In this document: piece by piece, positions 1 through 9,602 of the stretch | Layout: every line of letters begins with the position of its first letter | Position numbering within the stretch: position 1 is the stretch's first letter | Source of the DNA: Martinezella rhizogenes | GTDB lineage: Bacteria > Pseudomonadota > Alphaproteobacteria > Rhizobiales > Rhizobiaceae | NCBI RefSeq assembly: GCF_000799715.1 | Contig: NZ_JUHG01000013.1 | Location: 434,001 to 498,000, forward strand | Direction: 5' to 3' | DNA length: 64,000 nt | Program-made: the position numbers and the translations under genes | The notes under the pieces: model-generated | What the model saw: the letters and a program-made list of their open reading frames with translations, nothing else | What the model was told of the DNA's origin: nothing | The model's database searches: none

Positions 1-1
1 T

Positions 2-904
2 TCGCAGATGGACATCAAGGGCGCGCTCTACACCGCCGCCGACGGCCGCGCCGAGCCGCAGCGTGCAGCACCGGCGATTGCCGAAGCCGCCCGCGACAAG
101 GGCGCCTCCATCCTCACCGAATGCGCCGTGCGCGGTATCGAGACGGCGGCCGGCCGGATCTCCGGCGTAATCACCGAGCGCGGCCCGATTGCCTGCAAGG
201 CCGTCGTTCTCGCCGGCGGCGCCTGGTCGAGCCTGTTTGCCGGCATGTTCGGGCTCGATCTGCCGCAATTGAAGGTGATGAACTCCGTGCTACGCACCAA
301 GCCGCTGGAAGGCGGTCCCGAGCAGGCGATCTGGGCCAACGGTTTTGCCCTGCGCAAGCGCCAGGACGGCGGCTACACCATTGCCTCCGGTCACGAGAAC
401 ATCGTCGATATCGTGCCGAAATCCTTCCGCTATGCCGGCAAGTTCTTTCCGGCGCTGTCCAAGGAATGGCGCTCGCTGAACTTCCGCCTCTCCGGCCGCT
501 TTCTTGACGAGGCCCGCATTCCCGACCGCTGGGCAATGGACGAGGCCAGCCCCTTCGAATATTGCCGCGTTCTCGATCCGAAACCGTCGACCAAGCTTTC
601 GAACATGGCGCTCGCCAACCTCAAGAAAGCCTTCCCGGTGTTCGAGAAGGCCGAGATCGCCCAGCGCTGGGCAGGCTATATCGACGTCACGCCGGATGCC
701 GTGCCGGTGATCGACGCGATCGACAGCATTCCGGGTTTCCACATCGCCACCGGTTTTTCCGGCCACGGCTTCGGCATCGGCCCGGCGGCCGGGCGGCTGA
801 TGGCCGATATCGTCACTGGCAAGCCGCCGATTGTCGATCGCAAGAACTTCCGTTTCTCCCGCTTCCACGACGGTTCGAAGATCGAACTGATCAGCGGTTT
901 CTGA
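2..904 (+). CDS. FAD-dependent amine/amino acid oxidoreductase (DadA-like), 5'-truncated by window edge
   Basis: The reading frame is open from base 2, so the true start and the N-terminal FAD-binding Rossmann motif lie left of the window. About 300 residues remain of a family usually near 420. What remains is the DAO-type C-terminal half: an AVVLAGGAWS segment typical of the FAD domain, and near the C-terminus a GYIDVTPDAVPVID stretch followed by HIATGFSGHGFGIGPAAG, the usual closing FAD-contact region. Family members oxidise D-amino acids, sarcosine-like N-methyl amino acids or opines. The gene sits 80 bp before a peptide/opine-type ABC binding protein on the same strand, so its substrate is probably what that transporter imports. 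The exact substrate cannot be told. Confidence 0.85.
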   Translation, partial: SQMDIKGALYTAADGRAEPQRAAPAIAEAARDKGASILTECAVRGIETAAGRISGVITERGPIACKAVVLAGGAWSSLFAGMFGLDLPQLKVMNSVLRTKPLEGGPEQAIWANGFALRKRQDGGYTIASGHENIVDIVPKSFRYAGKFFPALSKEWRSLNFRLSGRFLDEARIPDRWAMDEASPFEYCRVLDPKPSTKLSNMALANLKKAFPVFEKAEIAQRWAGYIDVTPDAVPVIDAIDSIPGFHIATGFSGHGFGIGPAAGRLMADIVTGKPPIVDRKNFRFSRFHDGSKIELISGF

Positions 905-984
905 CCTGCCCGCCAAGAGAAGACAGCAAAAATAATAAGAGAGAAGAACAGCCAACGTCCTACCAACAAAAAAGGGGAACCAAC

Positions 985-2658
985 ATGTCCGATGCAAACG
1001 ACACTATCGTGCTGAAACCCACTCGCCGTCAGGCGCTGACCATGATGGCGCTCGGCGCCTCCGGGCTGATCATGCCCAATATTCTCGGTCGCAGCGATGC
1101 TTTCGCGGCACCACCCACCAAGCCGGCCGGCCAGCTCGTCATCGGTTTTTCGCAGGAGCCAACCGTCTTCAACCCGCATCTGATCCACATCGAAGTCGAT
1201 GAAGGCATCCATTTCAGCGTCTTCGATCCGCTCTTCACCGTCACCCCGGAGGGCAAGTTCTCGCCTTCTCTTGCAACCGAAGTCCCGACCGTCGAAAACG
1301 GCGGCATCTCGGCCGATGGCCTCAACTGGAAGATCAAGCTGCGGGACGGCGTGAAGTGGCATGACGGCACGCCGTTTACCGCCGAAGACGTCAAGTTCAC
1401 CCTCGAACTCATGGTCGATCCAAATTTCCGCAGCTGGCGCAAGACCGGCCACGAACTGGTGCGTGATCTCACCGTGGTCTCTCCGACGGAAATCACCTGG
1501 CGGATGGAAAAGCCGTTTGCGCCCTACCCGTCTATCCTCGCCATGACCTTCATCGTGCCGAAGCACATCCTCGGCGCGGAGAAGGACAAGAACACCGCAC
1601 CCTTCAACAACGCACCAGTCGGCACCGGCCCATTCAAATGGGTCGAGCGTATCCCCGGCGATCACATCACGCTTGCGGCCAATACCGACTATTTCGGCGA
1701 CGGCCCCTATCTCGAAACCCTGGTCTACAAATATGTTCCCGACCTGACGGTGCTTTATACGCAGTTCAAGACCGGTGATATCGACGTCGTCGGCCTGCAA
1801 TGGATCACGCCGGACCACTATGAGGAAGCCAAGGCGCTGGATGGCAAGGCCGTCGCCGTCGTTCCGGCCGCCACCGTCGAATCCATCGGCTTCAACATGG
1901 AACGGCCGCAGTTCAAGGACCCGGCGGTACGCGAGGCGCTCTATCACGCGATCGACAAGCAGACGATCATCGACGCGCTCTACTACGGCTTGCCGACGCC
2001 GACCGAGAGCTACATGCCGCAGCAATCCTTCTATTACAATCCGGACCTGCCGAAGCAGGAATTCAGCACCGACAAGGCCAAGAAGATCCTCGACGACGCC
2101 GGCTGGAAGCCTGGAGCCGACGGCATTCGCGAGAAGGATGGTGTCCGGCTTGCCTTCACCAACTCCACCACCGCTGGCAACCATATCCGCGAGCAAGTGC
2201 AGCAGTTCATGCAGCAGACCTTCAAGGATATCGGCGTGGAGCTTACCATCTCCAACCTGCCGCCGGCCGTGATGTGGGGCGACTATTGGACAATGTCGAA
2301 GTTCGATTCCGTGGTCGTCGGCATCAACTTCCAGACCGGTTCCGACCCCGACACATCGGATTACTTCCGCTCCACCGCCATCACTGCCAAGGGCGGCGCC
2401 GGTCAGAACTCCTGGCAATATGCCAATCCGGAGGTCGACAAACTCCTGGCTGAAGGCGGCCAGATCTTCGTGCCGGAGGAGCGCAAGAAGGTCTACCAGA
2501 AGATTCAGGAGGTCATGCGCCACGACCTGCCCTTCCTGCCGCTGTTCCAGTATGCGACCGTGCGCGGCCACAAGGTCGGGGTCGAGAACGTCACCCCCAA
2601 TATCAACGTGCGTATCGACACATGGAACGTCGCCACCTGGTACTGGGCCAAGGCCTGA
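985..2658 (+). CDS. ABC transporter substrate-binding protein, peptide/opine family (SBP_bac_5)
   Basis: Periplasmic binding protein of 557 residues, the usual size for DppA/OppA-like proteins. The start is the ATG after AAAGGGGAACCAAC. The frame stays open further upstream, but that part overlaps the preceding gene. The N-terminus carries a twin-arginine-like signal (PTRRQALTMM, hydrophobic stretch, then AFA before APPTKPAG), so Tat export is likely. The body has the family's RDGVKWHDGTPFTAEDV segment. It is followed by two permease genes and flanked by two FAD-dependent amine oxidases, which suggests an imported amine, amino acid derivative or opine. No ATPase gene follows, so the ATPases are expected upstream of the window. 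Confidence 0.9.
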   Translation: MSDANDTIVLKPTRRQALTMMALGASGLIMPNILGRSDAFAAPPTKPAGQLVIGFSQEPTVFNPHLIHIEVDEGIHFSVFDPLFTVTPEGKFSPSLATEVPTVENGGISADGLNWKIKLRDGVKWHDGTPFTAEDVKFTLELMVDPNFRSWRKTGHELVRDLTVVSPTEITWRMEKPFAPYPSILAMTFIVPKHILGAEKDKNTAPFNNAPVGTGPFKWVERIPGDHITLAANTDYFGDGPYLETLVYKYVPDLTVLYTQFKTGDIDVVGLQWITPDHYEEAKALDGKAVAVVPAATVESIGFNMERPQFKDPAVREALYHAIDKQTIIDALYYGLPTPTESYMPQQSFYYNPDLPKQEFSTDKAKKILDDAGWKPGADGIREKDGVRLAFTNSTTAGNHIREQVQQFMQQTFKDIGVELTISNLPPAVMWGDYWTMSKFDSVVVGINFQTGSDPDTSDYFRSTAITAKGGAGQNSWQYANPEVDKLLAEGGQIFVPEERKKVYQKIQEVMRHDLPFLPLFQYATVRGHKVGVENVTPNINVRIDTWNVATWYWAKA

Positions 2659-2669
2659 TCGTTCGGTTT

Positions 2670-2702
2670 CAGCCCTCCGACCCATAAAGTGCCGGAGGGC
2701 TG
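2670..2702 (+). other. Intercistronic stem-loop after the binding-protein gene
   Basis: CAGCCCTCCG and its exact reverse complement CGGAGGGCTG enclose a 13-base loop in the gap between the binding-protein gene and the first permease gene. No T-run follows, so this looks like an mRNA-stabilising or attenuating hairpin rather than a full terminator. Confidence 0.6.
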
Positions 2703-2739
2703 GCTGCTTCCCATCTCGCAACCATCGGAGACGAAAGCC

Positions 2740-3690
2740 ATGCTGCGCTATCTCCTCAGTCGCCTGTGGCAGAGCTTGATACTACTGCTGCTCGTATCGA
2801 TGATCGGCTTTGCCGTTCTCACCCTCGCACCCGGCGGCCCGCTGTCGCAATTTACGCTGACACCAGGCATGACCAAGGAGGCGCTCGACCGGATCGCCGC
2901 GCAGATGGGCCTCGACCGGCCGCTGCCTATCCAGTATCTCGACTGGCTGCGGCACATGCTGATGGGCGACTGGGGCCACTCCTATCGCGACAACCAACCG
3001 GTGCTGTCGATCATTCTCGGCCACCTCTTCGCCACGCTGCTCCTGATGGGCACATCGATGGTGATCGCGATCGCGGTCGGCACCTGGATCGGCATCAGGG
3101 GTGCAACCAAGCGCTATTCGATCTTCGACTACAGCGCCACCATCGGCGCTATGGTGGCGCTGTCGATCCCGACCTTCTGGTTCGGCCTTATCGCCATCTA
3201 TATTTTCTCGCTGAAACTGAAGTGGTTGCCGGCCGGCAATATGTACACGGTCGGCAACGGCTCGTTCAGTGACTACGCGATCCATCTGATCATGCCGAGC
3301 CTGGTGCTTGCCCTCGTCAACATCGCCGTATGGAGCCGCTATATGCGCACCGCCACGCTCGATGTGATCAATCAGGATTTCGTGCGTACCGCCAAGGCCA
3401 AGGGCTTGTCCCCCCGGCGCGTCCTGATGAGGCATGTCGTCGGCAACGCGCTACTGCCGATGATCACCCTTGCCGGCGTGCAATTGCCGACGATCCTCGG
3501 TGGCGCGCTGGTCGCCGAAACGGTCTTCACCTGGCCGGGAATGGGGCGGCTCTTTCTCGATAGCCTCGGCTACAGCGACTACCCCGTCGTCATGGGCCTT
3601 TTGATGTTCTCGGCGATCTTCGCGCTGATCGGCAATCTGCTCGCGGATCTGCTGGTCGCCTTCGTCGATCCGCGCGTCCGGCTCGGTTAG
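2740..3690 (+). CDS. ABC transporter permease, DppB-like
   Basis: Inner-membrane subunit of 316 residues in the DppB/OppB family, with an N-terminal membrane helix beginning MLRYLLSRLWQSLILLLLV. The C-terminal half carries the EAA-type loop (DFVRTAKAKGLSPRRVLMRHVVGNALLP) that docks on the ATPase. The start at 2740 is chosen because it has GGAG nine bases upstream and matches the family N-terminus. An upstream in-frame ATG at 2689 lies inside the hairpin region and adds 17 non-membrane residues. The partner permease follows 10 bp downstream. Confidence 0.92.
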   Translation: MLRYLLSRLWQSLILLLLVSMIGFAVLTLAPGGPLSQFTLTPGMTKEALDRIAAQMGLDRPLPIQYLDWLRHMLMGDWGHSYRDNQPVLSIILGHLFATLLLMGTSMVIAIAVGTWIGIRGATKRYSIFDYSATIGAMVALSIPTFWFGLIAIYIFSLKLKWLPAGNMYTVGNGSFSDYAIHLIMPSLVLALVNIAVWSRYMRTATLDVINQDFVRTAKAKGLSPRRVLMRHVVGNALLPMITLAGVQLPTILGGALVAETVFTWPGMGRLFLDSLGYSDYPVVMGLLMFSAIFALIGNLLADLLVAFVDPRVRLG

Positions 3691-3700
3691 GAGAAACGCC

Positions 3701-4600
3701 ATGTCTTCCTCGTCCCCCGCAACTCTCTCTCCGCCCGTCTTCGCGCATAGCCGCTGGTGGCAGAACCGCACGCTGCGCCGCTTTGTCCGCCACAGGCTCG
3801 CGCTTCTCGGCGTCGCCATGATCACGGCCATCATCCTAGCCTGCCTGATCGGGCCGTCACTGCTTCCCTATGACGAGCTCTTCATCGATCTACGCGCCCG
3901 TTTCGCGCCGCCCTTCACGGCCGGCTACCATATTTTCGGGACAGACCCGCTTGGTCGTGATGTTGCGGTGCGCCTTTTCATGGCGGGTCGCATCTCGCTT
4001 CTAGTCGGCTTCTTCGCCATGGTGCTCAGCACCCTGATCGGCACCACGATCGGCGTCGTCGCCGGCTATTATGGCGGGCGCGTCGGCATGTTCCTGATGC
4101 GCTTCGTCGATGCCTTCCTGTCGTTCCCCGGCATCTTCCTGCTCTTGGCGCTCGCCGCCTTCATCAAGCCGAGCCCCTTCATGATCACCGTCATCATCGC
4201 GGTAACGAGCTGGATGGAAACCGCGCGCATCGTCGAGGCGGAAGTGCGCTCGCTGCGGGAACGCGATTTCGTACTCGCCGCACGCATGCTCGGCCTCACC
4301 AACAGATGGATCATGTTCCGCGAGCTCTTGCCGAACGCCAGCGGCCCGATCATCGTCGCCGCCACGCTGACGGTCGCGCGCGCCATCCTGCTCGAAGCCT
4401 ATGTCAGCTTCCTCGGCTACGGCATCCAGCCGCCGCTGCCGAGCTGGGGCAACATGCTGAACGGCGCACAGCAATATCTGGCCAGCGCACCCTGGCTCGC
4501 CATCGTCCCCGGCGTCGCCATCACGCTTGCGGTCACCAGCTTCAACTTCATCGGCGACGGCCTGCGCGACGCGCTCGACGCGCGCAGCGACCTCAACTGA
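3701..4600 (+). CDS. ABC transporter permease, DppC-like
   Basis: Second permease, 299 residues, DppC/OppC family. It has the short cytosolic N-terminus, first helix (LALLGVAMITAIILACLIG) and the conserved periplasmic HIFGTDPLGRDVAVRL segment. The EAA loop is RDFVLAARMLGLTNRWIMFRELLPN. An AGGAGAAACGCC ribosome site precedes the ATG. It pairs with the DppB-like subunit immediately upstream. The next gene, an FAD oxidoreductase, starts 14 bp after this stop, so all belong to one transcript. Confidence 0.92.
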   Translation: MSSSSPATLSPPVFAHSRWWQNRTLRRFVRHRLALLGVAMITAIILACLIGPSLLPYDELFIDLRARFAPPFTAGYHIFGTDPLGRDVAVRLFMAGRISLLVGFFAMVLSTLIGTTIGVVAGYYGGRVGMFLMRFVDAFLSFPGIFLLLALAAFIKPSPFMITVIIAVTSWMETARIVEAEVRSLRERDFVLAARMLGLTNRWIMFRELLPNASGPIIVAATLTVARAILLEAYVSFLGYGIQPPLPSWGNMLNGAQQYLASAPWLAIVPGVAITLAVTSFNFIGDGLRDALDARSDLN

Positions 4601-4614
4601 GAAAGGCGATAGCG

Positions 4615-5937
4615 GTGACGGTCTTTTCTCCCTTCGCAACGTCGCTCTGGTATGCGACCGCGATCGCAGCTCCGGTAACGACACCACTCGAAGGCCGCGT
4701 GGAGGCCGATGTCTGTGTGGTGGGCGGCGGCTATACCGGCCTCACCACAGCGCTCGCCTTGGCCAAGGACGGCGTGCGCGTCGTGCTGCTCGAAGCGCAA
4801 GAGATCGGTTTTGGCGGTTCGGGTCGCAATGCCGGCCACTGCACGCCGACCTTCACGCATTACAGCCTGCCGGAGCTTCGCCGCATGCTGGGCGAACCTT
4901 GGGCCGAGCGGCTGATCGCCCGCCAGACCAGGGCCAACGATCAGGTCTCCGACATGATCCGGCACTACCAGATCGAATGCGAGTGGCAGCAGAACGGCTA
5001 CGTCATGGGCGCCCATACGCCCAAGGCTGTCAAAACGCTCGAAACGAAAGCCCGTGACTACAACGCCGTCGGCGCCCGCACCCGGGTTATCGACAGGGCC
5101 GAGACCGAGGCGATCACCGGCAGCCCTCGTTTCTACGGCGGTTGGCTGCACGAAGAGGGCGGCCACCTCAATCCGCTCGGTTACGCGCGCGGACTGGCGC
5201 GCGCCGTCATTCAGGAAGGCGGCCACATCTACACGCGCTCGCCGGTCACCGGTTGCGAACGCGAAGGTGCTGGCTGGGCGGTGAAAACCGAAAAAGGCTC
5301 CGTGCTTGCGGACAAGGTCATCTTCGCTACCGGCGCCTATACGGTCGGTGGCTGGCCCAAGCTCGATCGCACTTTCAAGATCCAGCGGGTCTTCGTCGCG
5401 GCGACCCAGCCGCTTTCCGAGGACGAGCGGCAAAGCGTTCTGCCGCGAAACACCACGATCCATGACGGTCGCGGCGATATCTACGTCTACAAATACAATG
5501 CCGAAGGCCGGATCGTCGCCTCGATGTTCCCGATGGGCCGACGCGGACGCGATCTCGCCTATACCCATCAGGTGATGTCGGACCGGCTGCGATGGCTGCA
5601 TCCGCAGATCAAGCGGGATATCCGTTGGGACTATCTCTGGTACGGCGAGTTGGACATCCAGTACAGGACGGTGCCGCGACTTTACGATCTGGCGCCGGGC
5701 GTTGTCGCCTTGACTGGGCTTTCCGGCCGCGGCGTCCCGACAGGCAGCATGCTCGGCGGCATTCTTGCCGAGTGGGCCAAGGGCGTCCCCGACAAGGATC
5801 TCGCGCTGAAAGTCGAGCCGCTCTCGGCCGCCCCTTTCTATATGGGTTTCGCGCCGCAGATGACGCTACGCTATTATCGCGTTGCCGACTGGGTCAGAAC
5901 GAAGCTCGCCGGGGCGGCATTGCCGCCGCATGCCTGA
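4615..5937 (+). CDS. FAD-dependent oxidoreductase, PuuB/DadA-like amine oxidase
   Basis: Flavoprotein of 440 residues from a GTG start with GAAAGGCGAT upstream. The frame is open further 5' but only over the preceding permease gene. The dinucleotide-binding motif VVGGGYTGLTTAL lies at residues 35-47 and ends in E60, the ribose-binding acid. Later segments (GFGGSGRNAGHCTP near residue 70; LTGLSGRGVPTGSMLGG near 370) match the family of gamma-glutamylputrescine oxidase and other glycine/sarcosine-type oxidases. It probably oxidises the compound brought in by the transporter encoded just upstream. It ends 15 bp from the convergent kinase gene with no clear terminator between them. Confidence 0.85.
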   Translation: MTVFSPFATSLWYATAIAAPVTTPLEGRVEADVCVVGGGYTGLTTALALAKDGVRVVLLEAQEIGFGGSGRNAGHCTPTFTHYSLPELRRMLGEPWAERLIARQTRANDQVSDMIRHYQIECEWQQNGYVMGAHTPKAVKTLETKARDYNAVGARTRVIDRAETEAITGSPRFYGGWLHEEGGHLNPLGYARGLARAVIQEGGHIYTRSPVTGCEREGAGWAVKTEKGSVLADKVIFATGAYTVGGWPKLDRTFKIQRVFVAATQPLSEDERQSVLPRNTTIHDGRGDIYVYKYNAEGRIVASMFPMGRRGRDLAYTHQVMSDRLRWLHPQIKRDIRWDYLWYGELDIQYRTVPRLYDLAPGVVALTGLSGRGVPTGSMLGGILAEWAKGVPDKDLALKVEPLSAAPFYMGFAPQMTLRYYRVADWVRTKLAGAALPPHA

Positions 5938-5952
5938 CCCGGCAGATCCGCG

Positions 5953-7596
5953 TCATCCAGCGGATGCGGCACCGGCAAAGAGCGCCCGCACCTCTCTCTC
6001 GGCGCGCTGCAATCGTTCGAACGCCTCATAGCGCTTTTCATGAAGAGAAGCCGTCGCACTTCCGACGGGCTCGAAAACCTGCGAGAATCGCGACATCCCT
6101 TGCATGGCAGTATCCAGCGACTGGTAGCGCCCGGACGCAAGAGCGCCCAGCATGGCCGCGCCGAGAAGCACCGGCTCGTCCGTATCGGTCACCGCAACGG
6201 GTATATGCGTCGTATCGGCAAGAAGCTGGCGCACCAGATTGCTTTGCGCCGCCCCGCCGCTGGCGACGATAGTGTCGATGCGGATGCCGTTGACGGCGAG
6301 CGTTTCGATAAGCTGCTTCAGGCCATAACCGATGCCGCAAAGACCGGCGATATAGAGCGAAACGAGATCCGAAACATTATTCTCCAGGCCAAGTCCTGCG
6401 ATGACGGCACGGGCATCGGGATCGGCGTGGGGAGACCGGTTGCCCAGAAACTCCGGCACGACATGGATCGATTTCGCAAGCGTCGCCGCCTCTTTCGGAT
6501 CAGGGCAGGCTTCGCTTGCCCGACGATCGAGCCAGGCGACCAGCGACAGGCCGGCGGCCTCCGCCTTGGACTGCGCCTCGGCGGAAGCCGGGTGCATGGT
6601 GACGAGATGGTCGATGGCGGCACCTGCCGCCGATTGGCCTCCTTCGGTGAGCCACAGCCCCGGCACCATGGCCGAATAATAAGGTCCCCAGACGCCATCG
6701 ACGAAGATCGGGGACTGGTTCGAAGCCATCGAGCAGGCAGACGTTCCAAAGATATAGGCGAGACGGCTTTCGAGATTAACCTTACCGTCTGCCCCCTGCG
6801 CGCCGAGTGTGCCGATCCCGCCGGCATGGGCATCGATCAACGAAGCGGCAACCGGCGTGCCGGCCAAAAGGCCGAGATCATGGGCGGCACTTTCGATGAG
6901 CCCGCCACCAAGGGCCGAGCCCGGATCAACAATGTCTGTGCCGATCCTTGAGAAGCCTTCATCGGCAAGCTCAGAAAGGCCGATATCCCGGAAATAGGCC
7001 GCATCCCAGCGCTTCTCGTGGGCGAGATAGGTCCATTTGCAGGTGACGGTGCAGACCGAACGGCTGAGAGAGCCCGTGGAGCGCCATGTCAGATAGTCGG
7101 CAAGATCGAAGAAATGATCGGCAGCCGCGAAGGATTGCGGCAGGTTCCGCTTCAGCCACAGGAGCTTCGGCGTCTCCATCTCCGGCGAGATACGCCCGCC
7201 GACATAGCGCAGTACCTCGTGATCGCCGGCATTGATCTCAGCCGCTTCGCCGGCGGCGCGGTGATCCATCCAGACGATGATGTTGCGGGCGGGATCGCCC
7301 GAAGGGCCGACCGCGACCGGCGATCCGTCGGCCTTGACGGCAACCAGCGAGCATGTCGCATCGAAGCCGATGCCTGTTATGTCGGAGGCCGCGATCCCAG
7401 CTTCAGCGACGGCATCGCGAACGCTGCCGCAGATGGCTTGCCATATCTGCTCGCTCGATTGCTCGACGATATGGCCGGCCTCGTGCCAGATGGTGATTTG
7501 CCGTTTCGCGGAGCCGAACAGCTTACCGCTGCCATCGAAGACCCCTGCCCTGGCGCTGCCGGTGCCCACGTCGATGCCGATAAAATACGATGTCAT
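5953..7596 (-). CDS. FGGY-family carbohydrate kinase, probable D-ribulokinase
   Basis: Cytosolic sugar kinase of 547 residues, the length of the ribulokinase branch of the FGGY family. The N-terminus has the phosphate-binding GIDVGTGSARAGVFD loop, the middle has GAQGADGKVNLESRLAYIFGTSAC, and the C-terminal ATP site includes VASGGAAQSNLVRQLLAD. The ATG at 7596 sits two bases after the stop of the ribitol dehydrogenase gene, implying translational coupling; an in-frame TTG two codons earlier is less likely. Placed after ribitol 2-dehydrogenase, it most likely phosphorylates D-ribulose to D-ribulose 5-phosphate, which enters the pentose phosphate pathway. Specificity is inferred from context. 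Confidence 0.85.
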   Translation of the reverse strand: MTSYFIGIDVGTGSARAGVFDGSGKLFGSAKRQITIWHEAGHIVEQSSEQIWQAICGSVRDAVAEAGIAASDITGIGFDATCSLVAVKADGSPVAVGPSGDPARNIIVWMDHRAAGEAAEINAGDHEVLRYVGGRISPEMETPKLLWLKRNLPQSFAAADHFFDLADYLTWRSTGSLSRSVCTVTCKWTYLAHEKRWDAAYFRDIGLSELADEGFSRIGTDIVDPGSALGGGLIESAAHDLGLLAGTPVAASLIDAHAGGIGTLGAQGADGKVNLESRLAYIFGTSACSMASNQSPIFVDGVWGPYYSAMVPGLWLTEGGQSAAGAAIDHLVTMHPASAEAQSKAEAAGLSLVAWLDRRASEACPDPKEAATLAKSIHVVPEFLGNRSPHADPDARAVIAGLGLENNVSDLVSLYIAGLCGIGYGLKQLIETLAVNGIRIDTIVASGGAAQSNLVRQLLADTTHIPVAVTDTDEPVLLGAAMLGALASGRYQSLDTAMQGMSRFSQVFEPVGSATASLHEKRYEAFERLQRAEREVRALFAGAASAG

Positions 7597-7598
7597 TG

Positions 7599-8327
7599 TC
7601 AAAGGTCCGTGCTGAGCGGCAGGATGACGAGGTCGCGGATGACGATATTACGCGGCCTCGACAGCATGAAGATCACCGCTTCGGCGACCTCGGTTGCCTC
7701 CATCAATCCACCAGCCGCGATGGCTTCGTCAAGCTTAGCCTGCGGCCAATCGCTGATGAGTGCGGTAACCACCGGTCCGGGCGCTACTGCGCCGACACGA
7801 ATTCCGTGCTTAGCGACCTGACGTCGCACCGTATGGGTGAACGCCTGCACCGCATGCTTCGAGGCGGTGTAGATCGGCTCCCACACCACCGGAACCAGCC
7901 CGGCGATGGAACTCGTCATGATGATATCCCCGGTCTTTCGCTCGACCATATGCGGCAGCACGGCTTGCACCGAGCGGAAGGCGGCATTGATGTTGAGGTT
8001 GAGCATCCGGTCCCAGGCATCGGGATCGCCCTCCACAACCTCGCCGCCGATATAGGAGCCGGCATTGGCATGGAAGATGTCGAGCTTGCCGAACTTGTCG
8101 AGGACCCGCGGCAGCATCATCGCGACGCTATCCGGATCGGTGAGATCGATGACGACGGGAAAGGCGCGAGGGCCCAATTCGGCGCAAAGTTCCTTCAGCC
8201 TGTCCTCGGCCCTGTCGACAAGGGCGACGCTTGCGCCCTCGCTCAGCAATGCTTTGGCGCATTCGAGCCCGATGCCGGAGGCGGCGCCGGTGATTGCCGC
8301 GACTTTACCGGAAAGATCCTGTCTCAT
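7599..8327 (-). CDS. rbtD: Ribitol 2-dehydrogenase (SDR family)
   Basis: Short-chain dehydrogenase of 242 residues. It has the cofactor motif TGAASGIG at 13-20, the HANAG motif near 87 (family NNAG), and the catalytic set S140, Y153, K157. From memory, the sequence closely follows the Klebsiella ribitol dehydrogenase throughout ([61 protein letters not shown]). It would oxidise ribitol to D-ribulose with NAD. Start: ATG with TAGGACC upstream. It lies between the CUT2 permease gene (25 bp gap) and the kinase gene (2 bp gap), forming the catabolic end of the operon. Confidence 0.88.
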   Translation of the reverse strand: MRQDLSGKVAAITGAASGIGLECAKALLSEGASVALVDRAEDRLKELCAELGPRAFPVVIDLTDPDSVAMMLPRVLDKFGKLDIFHANAGSYIGGEVVEGDPDAWDRMLNLNINAAFRSVQAVLPHMVERKTGDIIMTSSIAGLVPVVWEPIYTASKHAVQAFTHTVRRQVAKHGIRVGAVAPGPVVTALISDWPQAKLDEAIAAGGLMEATEVAEAVIFMLSRPRNIVIRDLVILPLSTDL

Positions 8328-8351
8328 GATGGTCCTACTTTTCTTGATGTA

Positions 8352-9602
8352 TCAGGCTCGCCCATGCGAAGCGCGAGAGCGGCGAGCGACGGAATCGACG
8401 ATGACGGCGATGGCAAGGACTGCGCCGGTGATCATGTAGCGAAGGGCGGATGACAGATCCAACATGGTCAGCCCGCTGGCGATCGACTGGATGACGATGA
8501 TGCCCAGCAGCGAGGAATAGGCACTGCCGCGTCCCCCGAAAAGGCTGGTTCCGCCGATCACAGCGGCCGCGATCGCATTCAGGTTGACGTCGCCGGTGCC
8601 TGCCTGCTGGCTGGCCGAGGCAAGGCGCGCGGCGGCCATCACGCCCCCAAGTGCTGCAAACATCGCGCAGAGGACGAAGGCGCTGGTATAGATGCGCCGG
8701 ACATTGATGCCGGCGCGCCGCGCCGCCTCGCGATTACCGCCGACCGCCGCCATCGACCGGCCCCATTGGGTCCGGGTCAACGCGTAGTTCATGATCATGG
8801 CGAGTGCGACGAAGAATGCGAACATCCAGGGGATGCCGCGTTCCTGGTTGAGGTAGAAGGCGACGAATTCGAGGGCCGCCGTCAGCGCGACCGATCGCGC
8901 CACCAGGCCGCCGATGGAGCGGGCCGACAGATTGGCATTGCGGCGGCGCTCCGCAACACGATAGCCCGTCCACAGCATCGCAATGCCCGGAAGCAGCGCA
9001 AGCAAGTAAGCCAACGGCTTCGGAATGACCAGCAACTGACCGAAGTTCACAACCGCCGAGCCGTAGGGCAGGTTGATGGAGCCGGTATTGCCGAGCAGAT
9101 AGAGCTGCATGCCGAGCACAGCGAGCAACCCCGCGAGCGTCGAGACGAAGCTCGGCATGCCCAACCGGTTGAAGAGCAAGGCGTAGAGCGACCCGATGAC
9201 GCCGCCAACGATCAGGGCGGCGAGGATGGCGGCGGCCACCGGCCAGCCCTCGTTCACCCAGAGCATGCCGACCATGGCCGAGGCGAAGCCGCTGATCGAG
9301 CCGACGGAAAGATCGATTTCGCCGACCATCAGCACACAGACGATGCCGAGCGAGATTACGCCGACGGTCGAGGCGTCGAACAGCAGATTGGCGAGGTTGC
9401 TGCTGGACAGGAACGTCGGATTGAGTGTCCCGAAGACGGTCCAGATGATGACGAGACCGACGACGACCGGCAGCGATCCGAGATCGCCGGAGCGCACCTT
9501 GTCGATCGACGAACGGATCGTTGCCGCCAGCCCGGCATCGTGATTGACACGGATATCGCTGCGGTCGAGCAGCGTCGTGGCTTCTTTTGCATTGCCGGTC
9601 AT
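8352..9602 (-). CDS. CUT2 sugar ABC transporter permease (XylH/RbsC-like)
   Basis: Multi-pass inner-membrane protein of 416 residues in the BPD_transp_2 family. It has a hydrophilic N-terminus of about 40 residues and roughly ten helices. The family signatures VLMVGEIDLSVGSISGFASA and INVRRIYTSAFVLCAMFAALGG are visible. GGAGG precedes the ATG, which overlaps the stop of the ATPase gene by four bases. The length and N-terminal extension are closer to XylH than to RbsC. With the adjoining ribitol genes it most likely carries ribitol or a related pentitol. Confidence 0.9.
   Translation of the reverse strand: MTGNAKEATTLLDRSDIRVNHDAGLAATIRSSIDKVRSGDLGSLPVVVGLVIIWTVFGTLNPTFLSSSNLANLLFDASTVGVISLGIVCVLMVGEIDLSVGSISGFASAMVGMLWVNEGWPVAAAILAALIVGGVIGSLYALLFNRLGMPSFVSTLAGLLAVLGMQLYLLGNTGSINLPYGSAVVNFGQLLVIPKPLAYLLALLPGIAMLWTGYRVAERRRNANLSARSIGGLVARSVALTAALEFVAFYLNQERGIPWMFAFFVALAMIMNYALTRTQWGRSMAAVGGNREAARRAGINVRRIYTSAFVLCAMFAALGGVMAAARLASASQQAGTGDVNLNAIAAAVIGGTSLFGGRGSAYSSLLGIIVIQSIASGLTMLDLSSALRYMITGAVLAIAVIVDSVARRSRASHGRA

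Noticed and set aside
676..2721. 681-codon open frame on the minus strand
   Set aside because: It lies wholly antisense to the binding-protein gene with its clear signal peptide and family motifs; the open frame reflects GC-rich third positions.
4306..4614. N-terminal extension of the second FAD oxidoreductase
   Set aside because: The extra codons overlap the DppC-like gene; the GTG at 4615 places the Rossmann motif at the usual distance.
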